The position numbers and the translations under genes are program-made. From contig BMTG01000012.1 of NCBI GenBank assembly GCA_014649555.1, forward strand, positions 1-64,000: 64,000 bases of DNA, written 5' to 3'. This document shows, in pieces, positions 8,657 to 20,400 of this stretch (its first letter is position 1; the number at the start of each line of letters is the position of its first letter). Under the pieces are notes generated by a model that worked only from the letters and a program-made list of their open reading frames with translations, was not told the DNA's origin and searched no databases. This DNA comes from Streptomyces globisporus (GTDB lineage: Bacteria > Actinomycetota > Actinomycetes > Streptomycetales > Streptomycetaceae).

Positions 8657-8703
8657 CCAGGGCCTGTCCGGCAATTCCCGTCGTCGCCCGGGACATGCCC
8701 TGG
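8657..8703. repeat. Imperfect hairpin repeat, related to the element at 29741-29801
   Basis: CCAGGGC pairs with GCCCTGG at the ends and TGTCC with GGACA inside. The sequence shares CAGGGCCTGTC and CCGTCGTCGCCCGG with the perfect hairpin at 29741-29801. Two related copies 21 kb apart suggest a dispersed intergenic repeat rather than two independent terminators. Confidence 0.55.
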
Positions 8704-8718
8704 ACGGGGTGGACCTGC

Positions 8719-8730
8719 TAGGACGTCCAA
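8719..8730. promoter_or_regulatory. Palindromic GGACGTCC site upstream of the plus-strand riboswitch
   Basis: The sequence CTAGGACGTCCAA contains a near-perfect 10-12 bp palindrome followed by an AT-rich CTATATGTT. It lies 50 bp before the plus-strand cobalamin riboswitch. The position suits a promoter or operator for that leader RNA, but there is no direct evidence. Confidence 0.35.
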
Positions 8731-8777
8731 CTATATGTTCGTGAGCAGCGGGGTGGTCGGTGTGCAGCTGATCGCCC

Positions 8778-8935
8778 TCAAGGCCCGTGGTGTCAGGGAA
8801 GCCGGTGTGATTCCGGCGCGGTCCCGCCACTGTGACCGGGGAGTCCGTCCTCGCAGGACACGCCACTGACGGTGCAGCAGCCGTCGGGAAGGCAGGGTGA
8901 CGGGCGTCGATCCGGGAGTCAGGATACCGGCCGCG
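8778..8935 (+). ncRNA. Cobalamin riboswitch without an obvious target gene
   Basis: The plus strand has a full set of cobalamin-riboswitch boxes in order: GTGTCAGGGAAGCCGGTGTG, ATTCCGGCGCGGTCCCGCC, ACTGTGACC, CACGCCACTGACGGTG, GTCGGGAAGGCAGGG, and CCGGGAGTCAGGATACCGGC. This is a textbook RF00174 pattern. The first credible downstream plus-strand gene is lipoate-protein ligase, 230 bp away, which is not a known B12-controlled gene. The DNA immediately downstream holds a fragment of a gene on the other strand. The original target was probably lost. Confidence 0.92.
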
Positions 8936-8957
8936 GCCCGATGGCCGCCAACCTCGT

Positions 8958-9055
8958 CCCGAGACCGTTCCCGCGACCGCGAGCGCCTCCTCCAGCAGAT
9001 CCGCGTCCGGCACGATCCGGGAGACGAGCCCGGCCCGCTCCGCCGCCGCAGAGGC
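8958..9055 (-). pseudogene. Remnant of an enoyl-CoA hydratase C-terminal region
   Basis: About 30 codons on the minus strand read AAERAGLVSRIVPDADLLEE followed by ALAVAGTVS. This is the hallmark segment after the active site of crotonase/enoyl-CoA hydratase proteins (AERAGLVSRVVP...LL.EAL.LA). The resemblance ends abruptly on both sides: upstream the frame covers the start of the lipoate ligase gene, and downstream it runs into the riboswitch. It is a decayed fragment rather than a working gene. Confidence 0.65.
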
Positions 9056-9164
9056 CGGCGCGGGTCGGGTGCCGGGATGATTCACTCCGCGATGAGCGTT
9101 GTATCCGGTTGTGTCCGGCTCCATGCGGCGAGCCGGGCCATCGGAGAAAGCTGGAGGCGGCGCT

Positions 9165-10229
9165 GTGCACGGTGAGTACAAGGTTCCCGGCGGCAAGCTG
9201 GTCGTGGTGGACCTGGAGGTGGCGGGCGGGGCGCTGCGGAACGTCCGGGTAGCCGGGGACTTCTTCCTCGAACCGGACGAGGCGATCCTCGCGATCGACG
9301 CGGCGCTGGAGGGCGCCCCCGCCCACACGGACACCGCCGGGCTCGCGGCCCGGATCGAGGCGGCGCTGCCCGACTCCACGGTGATGCTGGGGCTGAGCGC
9401 GGAGGGCGTCGCCATCGCCGTACGCCGGGCGCTGGCGCAGGCCACGGAGTGGAGCGACTACGACTGGCAACTGATCCACGACGCGCCCCAGTCGCCCGCG
9501 CTGCACATGGCGCTGGACGAGGTGATCACCGCCGAGGTGGCGGCGGGGCTGCGGCCGCCGACCCTGCGGGTCTGGGAGTGGGACTCCCCCGCCGTGATCA
9601 TCGGCAGCTTCCAGTCGCTGCGCAACGAGGTGGACCCGGCGGGCGTGGAGCGGCACGGCGTGGACGTCGTACGCCGGATCTCGGGCGGCGGCGCGATGTT
9701 CGCCGAGCCCAGCTCCACCATCACGTACTCGCTCGCCGTGCCGCAGGCGCTGGTGTCGGGGCTGTCCTTCGCCGACAGCTACGCCTATCTGGACGACTGG
9801 GTCCTGGAAGCCCTCGCGGACATGGGTATCAAGGCCTGGTACCAGCCGCTCAACGACATCGCCACCGAGGTCGGCAAGATCGCGGGGGCCGCGCAGAAGC
9901 GGGTGGTCGGGCCGGACGGCGGGCCGGGGGCCGTGCTGCACCACGTGACCATGGCGTACGACATCGACGCCGACAAGATGCTGGAGGTGCTCCGCATCGG
10001 CAAGGAGAAGATGTCGGACAAGGGCACGCGGTCGGCCAAGAAGCGCGTGGACCCGCTGCGGCGGCAGACCGGACTGCCGCGCCAGGTGGTGATCGAGCGG
10101 ATGATCGACTCGTTCCGCAAGCGTCACGGCCTCACCACCGGAAGCGTGACCGACGCCGAGCTGGCCCGCGCCGAGGAACTCGTGCGGACCAAGTTCGCCA
10201 CGCCGGAGTGGACGGCACGGGTGCCGTAG
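9165..10229 (+). CDS. Lipoate-protein ligase A family protein with N-terminal accessory domain
   Basis: This 354-aa protein attaches lipoate to E2 and GcvH-type acceptor domains through lipoyl-AMP. Residues ~1-90 resemble the small LplA accessory domain (start HGEYKVPGGKLVVVDLEV, then LEPDEAI). Residues ~95-330 are the BPL/LplA catalytic domain with RRISGGGAMF, PLNDI and the lysine in GKIAGAAQKR. In E. coli LplA the accessory domain is at the C-terminus; here it comes first. The start is the GTG at 9165, with GGAGG seven bases before it; an upstream open stretch of 22 codons lacks such a site. It stands alone, with an MpaB-type oxygenase 40 bp downstream. Confidence 0.88.
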   Translation: MHGEYKVPGGKLVVVDLEVAGGALRNVRVAGDFFLEPDEAILAIDAALEGAPAHTDTAGLAARIEAALPDSTVMLGLSAEGVAIAVRRALAQATEWSDYDWQLIHDAPQSPALHMALDEVITAEVAAGLRPPTLRVWEWDSPAVIIGSFQSLRNEVDPAGVERHGVDVVRRISGGGAMFAEPSSTITYSLAVPQALVSGLSFADSYAYLDDWVLEALADMGIKAWYQPLNDIATEVGKIAGAAQKRVVGPDGGPGAVLHHVTMAYDIDADKMLEVLRIGKEKMSDKGTRSAKKRVDPLRRQTGLPRQVVIERMIDSFRKRHGLTTGSVTDAELARAEELVRTKFATPEWTARVP

Positions 10230-10269
10230 GGCTCCCTGGGCGGGCGGGCGCCGCCGCATACTGGGTCGT

Positions 10270-11136
10270 ATGGACAAGACGGCGTCCGGCTCCGGAGTAC
10301 GGGAACGGCTCGGCAGGAGCCTCTTCGCCCGGGTGGCGGGACCTTCCGGGCCGGAGAACCGGGCCCGGATCCACCAGACCCCCGGCCCCCGCTGGTTCGG
10401 CCCGGACCGGCCGGTGCGCCGGGTGCACGGGGACGCGTCCATGTTCATCGGCGGGCTGCGCGCCCTGCTCCTCCAGTCGCTGCACCCTCTCGCCATGGCC
10501 GCCGTCGCCGGCCACTCGGGGTTCAAGGGTGATCCGTGGGGGCGGCTCCAGCGGACCAGCACGTTCCTGGCGGTGACCACGTTCGGCACGGCCGAGCACG
10601 CCCAAGAGGCGGTGGACCGCGTACGTTCCGTGCACGAGGGGGTGCGCGGGACCGCGCCCTCCGGGGAGCCGTACCACGCGGCCGATCCGCACCTCCTGTG
10701 CTGGGTGCACGTCGCCGAGGTGGACAGCTTCCTCCGCGCCCATCAGCGGTACGGGGCACGGCCGCTGGACGGCGCGGGGTGCGACGGGTACATCCACGAC
10801 ATGGCGACGGTGGCCCACGCCCTCGGCGTCCCCGACCCGCCGCACGACCGGGCGGAACTGGCCGAACGCATCGCCGCCTACCGCCCGGAGCTGCGCGCCA
10901 CCCGGGAGGCCATGGACGCGGCCCGCTTCATCCTTCTGCACCCGCCGCTGCCCTGGCCGGTCCGCCCCCCGTACGCCGTGCTCGCCGCGAACGCCGTGGC
11001 CGCGCTCCCGCCGTGGGCCCGGGAGCCGTTGCGGCTGCCCCGGGTGCCGGGGGTCGAGGAGGTCTGCGTACGGCCCGCCGGGAAGGCTCTGACCAGGACC
11101 ATCCGGTGGGCGATGACCCCGCCTGCGGGAGGCTGA
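10270..11136 (+). CDS. Oxygenase MpaB-family protein (DUF2236)
   Basis: This 288-aa soluble protein is from the MpaB/Lcp-like family of haem-b-containing oxygenases. Typical features are the N-terminal VHGDASMFIGGLRALLLQSL and HPLAMAAVAGHSGFKGDPWG segments, the RTSTFLAVTTFG motif, and a later WVHVAEVDSFLRAHQRYG. Conserved histidines in HPLAMA and the WVH region are candidate haem ligands. Substrates of most actinobacterial members are unknown. It follows the lipoate ligase by 40 bp on the same strand and may be cotranscribed, though the functions do not obviously connect. The ribosome-binding site is weak. Confidence 0.85.
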   Translation: MDKTASGSGVRERLGRSLFARVAGPSGPENRARIHQTPGPRWFGPDRPVRRVHGDASMFIGGLRALLLQSLHPLAMAAVAGHSGFKGDPWGRLQRTSTFLAVTTFGTAEHAQEAVDRVRSVHEGVRGTAPSGEPYHAADPHLLCWVHVAEVDSFLRAHQRYGARPLDGAGCDGYIHDMATVAHALGVPDPPHDRAELAERIAAYRPELRATREAMDAARFILLHPPLPWPVRPPYAVLAANAVAALPPWAREPLRLPRVPGVEEVCVRPAGKALTRTIRWAMTPPAGG

Positions 11137-11217
11137 GCGCCGCCCGGGTGCCGATGGCCGCTGCGGGCAGGACGATGGAGGGGACCGTACGCGGGGGGCC
11201 CACGACGGGAGACCCCG

Positions 11218-12867
11218 GTGGCACGCAGCGAATCGACCGACGTTCTTGTGGTGGGCGCGGGCCCGGTCGGCCTGACGCTCGCCGCCGAGCTGCGGCGGGC
11301 GGGGGTGGCCTGCCGGATCGTGGACCGGCTGCCCGCCCGGCTGCCGTACGCCAAGGCGGTGGGCATCCAGCCGCGCACCCTGGAGCTCTTCGACCGGATG
11401 GGCCTGGTGCGGGAGGTGCTGGACGCGGCGGTCCCGATGCGCGGGCAGCTGACGTATCTGAACGGGGCCGAGCAGGGCCGGGTCGAGCTGGTCCTGCCGC
11501 CCGAGGTGCCGTACGGCTTCGCCGCGCTGCCGCAGTGCGACACCGAACGCCTGCTGGAGGAGTTCCTCGGGCGGCACGGCACCGGGATCGAGCGGTCGAC
11601 CGCACTGGTGGGGTTCGCCCAGGATCCCGCCGGGGTGACCAGCCGGCTGACGACGACGTCCGGGGACGAGGTGGAGGTCCGGTCGCGGTTCCTGGTGGGC
11701 TGCGACGGGGCGCACTCGGCGGTGCGCAAGGGACTCGGGCTCACCTTCGAGGGGGGTGCGTTCCCCGAGGAGTACATGCTCGCCGATGTGGAGGTGGGGT
11801 GGGATCTGCCGCCCGGGTACGGGGTGCGCTCGATGCACCGCGGCGAGGACGGGGCGATCGACGATTTGCTGGTCTGCATTCCGCTGCCGGGGAACGGCCG
11901 CTACCGGATGTCGATGCTGGTGCCGCCGGAGCTGTCCGCCGCGCGGCAGGCGGAGGCGGCCGGGACGGCGGGCGGCGGTGACGGGGTGACGCACGGCCTG
12001 GAAGGCGGTACGGCCCCCGGCCTCCCGGACATCCAGAAGGTCCTGGACCGGCTGGCGCCGGAACCGGTCACCGCGTCCGCGCTGCGCTGGTCGTCGGTGT
12101 TCCGGATCAGCCACCGGCTGGTGGACCGGTACGGGGAGGGCCGGGTGTTCGTCGCCGGGGACGCGGCGCACATCCATCCGCCGACCGGCGCCCAGGGCAT
12201 GAACACCGGGATCCAGGACGCCTGCAACCTGGCGTGGAAGCTGGCACTCGCCGTCGAGGGCGCGGCGGGGCCGCGGGTGCTCCCCGGTTACGACGCGGAG
12301 CGGCACCCGGTCGGCGAGGAGGTGGTGGGCCGGACCGTCCGGCACGCAGCCGAGGGGGTGCAGGCGGACCCGACGGACCGGGAGACGCTGCTGCTGCGCG
12401 AGGCCCAGCTCCTGGTCGGCTACCGGGAGAGCCCGCTGGTGACGCCCCTCTCCCCGGACGACCCGGCCCCGCTGCGGCCGGGCGACCGGGCCCCGGACTG
12501 CGGTGGTCTCACCGGGGACATCGCCGCCCACCCGGTACGCCTCTTCGACATGCTGCGCGGCCGCGGGCACGTGCTGCTGGTGTACGGGGACCACCCGGCC
12601 GGCGACTCGCCCGTCGATCTCGCCTCCGCCGCACGGGAGTTCACGGGCCGCCGGATGGTCACGTACCGGATCCTGCCCGTCGGCGCCCCGGACCGTTGGA
12701 CGGGCATCCCGCATCACCACGACAGCCGGGGTGAGTTCGCGCTCCGGTACGGGGCGGGCGAGGGTGCGGCGTTCGTCGTACGCCCGGACGGATATCTGAC
12801 GGCCTGTCTCCGTCCGCCGACAGTGGGAGGGTTGAAGGAGGCGTTGGGGAGGATGTTCCTCCCGTGA
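11218..12867 (+). CDS. FAD-dependent aromatic monooxygenase
   Basis: This 549-aa class A flavoprotein monooxygenase is of the RdmE/rifampicin-monooxygenase/PHBH kind. It has the Rossmann GAGPVGLTLAAELRRAG near residue 12, the DG motif FLVGCDGAHSAVRKGL near residue 160, and the GD motif VFVAGDAAHIHPPTGAQGMN near residue 310, followed by GIQDACNLAWKLALA. The last ~120 residues form the thioredoxin-like C-terminal domain found in this group. The GTG start has GGGAGA upstream. The protein probably hydroxylates a phenolic or polyketide-like aromatic; nothing nearby identifies the substrate. Confidence 0.87.
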   Translation: MARSESTDVLVVGAGPVGLTLAAELRRAGVACRIVDRLPARLPYAKAVGIQPRTLELFDRMGLVREVLDAAVPMRGQLTYLNGAEQGRVELVLPPEVPYGFAALPQCDTERLLEEFLGRHGTGIERSTALVGFAQDPAGVTSRLTTTSGDEVEVRSRFLVGCDGAHSAVRKGLGLTFEGGAFPEEYMLADVEVGWDLPPGYGVRSMHRGEDGAIDDLLVCIPLPGNGRYRMSMLVPPELSAARQAEAAGTAGGGDGVTHGLEGGTAPGLPDIQKVLDRLAPEPVTASALRWSSVFRISHRLVDRYGEGRVFVAGDAAHIHPPTGAQGMNTGIQDACNLAWKLALAVEGAAGPRVLPGYDAERHPVGEEVVGRTVRHAAEGVQADPTDRETLLLREAQLLVGYRESPLVTPLSPDDPAPLRPGDRAPDCGGLTGDIAAHPVRLFDMLRGRGHVLLVYGDHPAGDSPVDLASAAREFTGRRMVTYRILPVGAPDRWTGIPHHHDSRGEFALRYGAGEGAAFVVRPDGYLTACLRPPTVGGLKEALGRMFLP

Positions 12868-12879
12868 GGGCCGTCGCGG

Positions 12880-14463
12880 TCAGTCGACGCTGACGACCAC
12901 CGAGTGCCATCCGCTCGCCCCGTCCGGGACGGTCTTGGTGCGCTTCTCGGTCTGCGTCTCGCCCGTCCCGTCCGTGGCGCGGACAGTGAGGGTGTGGCTG
13001 CCGGGGGTCGCCTTCCAGGGGTAGGTCCACTGGCGCCAGGTGTCGACGGTGGCCTGCTCGGCGAGCTGGGCGGGCTTCCAAGGGCCGTCGTCGACCCGGA
13101 TCTCGACCTTCTCGATGCCCCGGTGCTGGGCCCACGCCACCCCCGCGACCATCACCGTCCCCGCCTCGGGGCGCCCGAAAGGCTTGGGGGTGTCGATGCG
13201 GGACTGCGTCTTGATCGGGGCCTCCCGGGCCCAGTTGCGCTTCACCCAGTACGCGTCGTAGGAGTCGAAGGTGGTGAGCTCGATGTCCTCGATCCACTTG
13301 CAGGCCGAGACGTACCCGTACAGTCCGGGCACGAGCATGCGGACGGGGAAGCCGTTGACGAACGGCAGCGGTTCGCCGTTCATGCCGACGGCGAGCATCG
13401 CGTCCCGGCCGTCCATGACGTCCTCGACGGGGGTGCCGAGCGTCATGCCGTCCACCGAGCGGGCGATGATCTGGTCCGCCTCGCCGCCCCGGGACGGCGG
13501 CTTCACCCCGGCCTCCTTGAGCAGATCGGCCAGGCGGACACCGATCCACCGGGCGTGGCCGATGTAGGGGCCGCCGACCTCGTTGGAGACGCAGCACAGG
13601 GTGATCTCGCGTTCGATCAGCGGGCGGTCCAGCAGGTCCTGGTAGCTGAACTCCAGGTCCCTGCGCACGCCCTTGCCGTGGATGCGCAGCCGCCAGGTGT
13701 TCGCGTCGACCTTGGGGATCACGAGGGCGGTGTCGACCCGGTAGAACTTGTCGTTGGGAGTGGTGAACGAGCTGATGCCACGGGCCCTCGGCTGTGCTCC
13801 CGCCGGGATCGGCTGTGCGCGCGAAGCCGGGGCGGGCAGGCGTACGGCATCCCGGGAGGCGACCGCGTCCTGGGCGCTGCGGCCGTTGAGCGCCCGGCCG
13901 ACGGCTCCGGCGGCGGTGGAGGCGGCGGCAGCGGCGGTGGCCGCGATCAGGAAGCCCCGCCGGTCCCAGCCGCTCTCGCCCTCCTCCCCGGCGACCGTGC
14001 CCGGCCGGGTGAGTCTGCCGACGAGAACGTACAGCAGGATCGCCCCGGCCACCGCGCCGACCAGGGACGGCAGCCCGTCGGTGAACCCGGTGGAGTCCGG
14101 CCTGCCGACGGCGGCCGCCGTGCCGACCGCGCCGAAGACCAGGACGGCGGCGGAGCCCGTACGCCGGTGGCGCAGCGCCAGCAGGCCGACGGCGACGGCG
14201 AAGAGGGCGAGCGTGGCGACGATGCCGAGCTGGAGGACGATCTTGTCGTTCTCGCCGAACGTCCGGATCGCCCAGTCCTTCACCCCCGTGGGCGTCCGGT
14301 CGATGGCGGCTCCGCCGACCGCCGTCACGGGGCTCGCCTCGGGTCTGACGGCGGCCGAGACGAGTTCGGCGACGGTCAGCGCGGCGAAGCCGGCGAGCAG
14401 TCCGCTCAGAGCGGCGAGGGCGTTGCGGGTCAGGGCGGTGCGGTTGATCCTCACGGTCCTCAT
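12880..14463 (-). CDS. Membrane-anchored sulfite-oxidase-family molybdoenzyme
   Basis: In this 527-aa protein, residues ~1-165 contain about four hydrophobic helices. A twin-arginine-like RRGFLIAATAAAAAS at ~167 begins the exported part. The catalytic domain (residues ~230-410) carries the molybdopterin cysteine in EREITLCCVSNEVGG and the HARWIGVRLADLL segment. A C-terminal Mo-co dimerisation domain follows (VEIRVDDGPWKPAQL, WTYPWKATPGSHTLTVRATD). The architecture matches actinobacterial membrane-bound sulfite-oxidase-like proteins acting at the outer face of the membrane; the substrate is unknown. The ATG at 14463 has a poor ribosome-binding site. Its 3' end faces the FAD monooxygenase across only 12 bp. 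Confidence 0.88.
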   Translation of the reverse strand: MRTVRINRTALTRNALAALSGLLAGFAALTVAELVSAAVRPEASPVTAVGGAAIDRTPTGVKDWAIRTFGENDKIVLQLGIVATLALFAVAVGLLALRHRRTGSAAVLVFGAVGTAAAVGRPDSTGFTDGLPSLVGAVAGAILLYVLVGRLTRPGTVAGEEGESGWDRRGFLIAATAAAAASTAAGAVGRALNGRSAQDAVASRDAVRLPAPASRAQPIPAGAQPRARGISSFTTPNDKFYRVDTALVIPKVDANTWRLRIHGKGVRRDLEFSYQDLLDRPLIEREITLCCVSNEVGGPYIGHARWIGVRLADLLKEAGVKPPSRGGEADQIIARSVDGMTLGTPVEDVMDGRDAMLAVGMNGEPLPFVNGFPVRMLVPGLYGYVSACKWIEDIELTTFDSYDAYWVKRNWAREAPIKTQSRIDTPKPFGRPEAGTVMVAGVAWAQHRGIEKVEIRVDDGPWKPAQLAEQATVDTWRQWTYPWKATPGSHTLTVRATDGTGETQTEKRTKTVPDGASGWHSVVVSVD

Positions 14464-14544
14464 TCGGAACCGGAAGGCCGCCGGATTGCTCCGAACCCCC
14501 GTACGGCTCCGCGATCCCACCCGTTCGGGGGCGCACACACGCGA

Positions 14545-14580
14545 ACCGCCCCGGTCGGCACCAGGGCCGACCGGGGCGGT
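14545..14580 (-). terminator. Intrinsic terminator of the isocitrate dehydrogenase gene
   Basis: A perfect 15-bp stem (14545-14559 with 14566-14580) with a 6-nt loop lies about 40 nt beyond the idh stop codon and upstream of the molybdoenzyme gene. Confidence 0.85.
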
Positions 14581-14621
14581 CACGGACGGGGGCGGCGCGG
14601 CCGCCCCCGGCTCACGTCACC

Positions 14622-18432
<3,811 letters not shown>

Positions 18433-18436
<4 letters not shown>

Positions 18437-19146
18437 GCCACGTCCAGCCGGTAGCCGAGCCCGTGCACGGTGTGGACGAGGCGCGCCTCGCCGCCCGCCT
18501 CCAGCTTCCGCCGCAGATAGCCCACGTACACCGCCAGCGAGTTGGAGTCGGGCCCGAAGTCCTGGCCCCAGACCCGCTCCAGGATCACCTCGCGCGCCAG
18601 TACCTGGCCCGGGTGGCGCAGCAGCAGCTCCAGCAGGGCGGCCTCGGTGCGGCTGAACTCGACCGGGCGGCCGCCGCGCCGCCCGGTCCGCGTCACCGGG
18701 TCCAGCGTCAGATCCGCGAAGGCCAGGTCCCGGCCCGGGGCGAGTGGCGCGGCCCGCCGCAGCAACGCCCTGACCCGCGCGACCAGTTCGTCCAGGGCGA
18801 ACGGTTTCACCAGATAGTCGTCGGCCCCCGCCTCAAGACCGTCCACCCGCTCGCTCACCGACGACAGCGCGGTCAGCACCAGCACCGGCGTCCGGTCCTC
18901 CATCGCCCGCAGCCTCCGGCAGACCGCGAGACCGTCGAGCACCGGCATCATCACGTCCAGCACCAGCGCGTCCGGCTCCCAGGCGGCCACCGCCGACAGG
19001 GCCGCCAGGCCGTCGCCGACGCCGCGGACCTCGTACCCCTCGACGCTCAGCCCGTCCTCGACGGCGGCCCGTACGTCCGGCTCGTCCTCGGCCACCAGAA
19101 TCCTGCCCGCTCCGCGCATGCCACTCGTGCCACTCCTGCCGCTCAT
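18433..19146 (-). CDS. OmpR-family response regulator
   Basis: This 237-aa protein has a receiver domain (acidic pocket EDEPDVR, phospho-acceptor in LVLDVMMPVLDGLAV, later KPFALDELVARVRALLRR) and a winged-helix OmpR DNA-binding domain (FSRTEAALLELLLRHPGQVL, VYVGYLRRKLEAGG). It is cotranscribed with the kinase whose GTG overlaps its stop. It lies back to back with the murG-like/LegB-like gene pair across about 60 bp, so that pair is the most likely local target. It resembles MprA/PhoP-like regulators in general, with no closer assignment possible. Confidence 0.93.
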
Positions 19147-19209
19147 GCCTGAAGCCTGCCAAACCGGACTCTTAGAACCCTCTTAAGCCGCTTCCCGAGA
19201 GTGGCGGCC

Positions 19210-20400
19210 ATGCGCACACCACTCTCCGTCGTGATCGGTGCGGGCGGCACCGGCGGCCATATCTACCCGGGCCTCGCCCTCGCCGAGGCCCTGCGCCGGG
19301 CCGCCCCGGACGCGGTCATCTCCTTCATCGGCACCGAACGCGGTCTGGAGACGACCCTGATCCCGGCGGCCGGATACCGGCTGCACACCGTCGACATGAT
19401 CCCCTTCGACCCCGCGCTCGGCGCGAAACGCTTCCTCCTCCCGGCCGCCCTCCTGCGCTCGGGAGCCCAGGCCCGTTCGGTCCTGCGCACCCAGAAGGCG
19501 CGGGTCGTCGTCGGGATGGGCGGCTACCCGAGCGCCCCGGCGATCGTCGGGGCGAAGATGGCCGGGCTGCCCAGCGTGATCCACGAGTCCAACGCGGTCC
19601 CGGGCCGGGCCAACCAGTTCGCCGCCCGGCTCACCGAACACCTCACCGTCGCCTTCGACGGCAGCCGCGCCCATCTGTCGGGTGGCGAGCGGGCGCGGAC
19701 CGTCGGCATGCCGATCGCCGCTTCCCTGGCCGCCCTCGACCGGCCGGCCCTGCGCGAGGAGGCCCGGCGCGCCTTCGGGATACCCGAGGGGGCGCGGGTC
19801 GTCCTCTTCAACGGCGGCAGCCTCGGCGCGGCCCGGCTCACCGCCGCCGCCGTGGGCCTCGCCGCCCGCTGGCGGGGCCGCGGAGACGTCCACCTCCTGA
19901 TCAAGACGGGCCCGGCCGCGCTCGCGGAGACCCGGCAGAAGCTCATACAGGCGGCGGCCGGGACAGCCGGGCACCCGCACGGGCCCGACGCGGGCGTGCG
20001 GCCCGTCGCCCAAGCTGTGCCCTACCTCGACCGGATGGACCTCGCCTACGCGGTCGCCGACCTGGTGGTCTGCCGGGCGGGCTCGGCCACGATCGCCGAG
20101 CTCGCCACGACCGGGGTGCCCGCCGTCCTCGTGCCCTACCCGCACGCCCCCGGAGACCACCAGACCCACAACGCGCGGGTCCTCTCCGACGCGGGCGCGG
20201 CGTATCTCGTCCCCGACGCCGAGACCACCGCCGACCGCCTCGCCGACATCGTCGGCCCCCTGCTCGCCGACCCCGCGCGGCTCGCCGTGATGGGGCGCGC
20301 CGCCGATCCCGGCCACCACGCCCGCGCCGCCGACCTGCTCGCCGAAACCGTCATCCGCCTCGCCGGACAGCCCACCACCGCAAGGGAGTTCACCCCATGA
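19210..20400 (+). CDS. Second MurG-like UDP-GlcNAc transferase
   Basis: This ~396-aa GT28-family glycosyltransferase resembles MurG, which adds GlcNAc to lipid I. It has GGTGGHIYPGLALAEALRR at the N-terminus, HESNAVPGRANQ (MurG HE.NA.PG..N), FNGGSLGAARL (GGS.GA) and the donor-site CRAGSATIAELATTGVPAVL with PHAPGDHQ..NA. The location is outside any division/cell-wall cluster and it is coupled by a 4-bp ATGA overlap to a sugar-nucleotide dehydratase. This makes it a probable paralogue for another lipid-linked sugar or modified precursor, rather than the housekeeping MurG. The ATG at 19210 is chosen over a GTG at 19201. Confidence 0.85.
   Translation: MRTPLSVVIGAGGTGGHIYPGLALAEALRRAAPDAVISFIGTERGLETTLIPAAGYRLHTVDMIPFDPALGAKRFLLPAALLRSGAQARSVLRTQKARVVVGMGGYPSAPAIVGAKMAGLPSVIHESNAVPGRANQFAARLTEHLTVAFDGSRAHLSGGERARTVGMPIAASLAALDRPALREEARRAFGIPEGARVVLFNGGSLGAARLTAAAVGLAARWRGRGDVHLLIKTGPAALAETRQKLIQAAAGTAGHPHGPDAGVRPVAQAVPYLDRMDLAYAVADLVVCRAGSATIAELATTGVPAVLVPYPHAPGDHQTHNARVLSDAGAAYLVPDAETTADRLADIVGPLLADPARLAVMGRAADPGHHARAADLLAETVIRLAGQPTTAREFTP

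Noticed and set aside
8872-9252. 126-codon plus-strand frame directly after the cobalamin riboswitch, as the riboswitch target
   Set aside because: It begins inside the riboswitch, has no ribosome-binding site, and its sequence is Pro/Arg-rich without resemblance to any B12-related protein.
10132-12720. 862-codon minus-strand frame
   Set aside because: It is antisense to the MpaB-type and FAD monooxygenase genes, which have clear motifs; it has shadow composition.
19183-20319. Minus-strand frame opposite the MurG-like gene
   Set aside because: The plus strand has complete MurG motifs and ATGA coupling to the next gene; the minus frame is G/R/E-rich with no domain.
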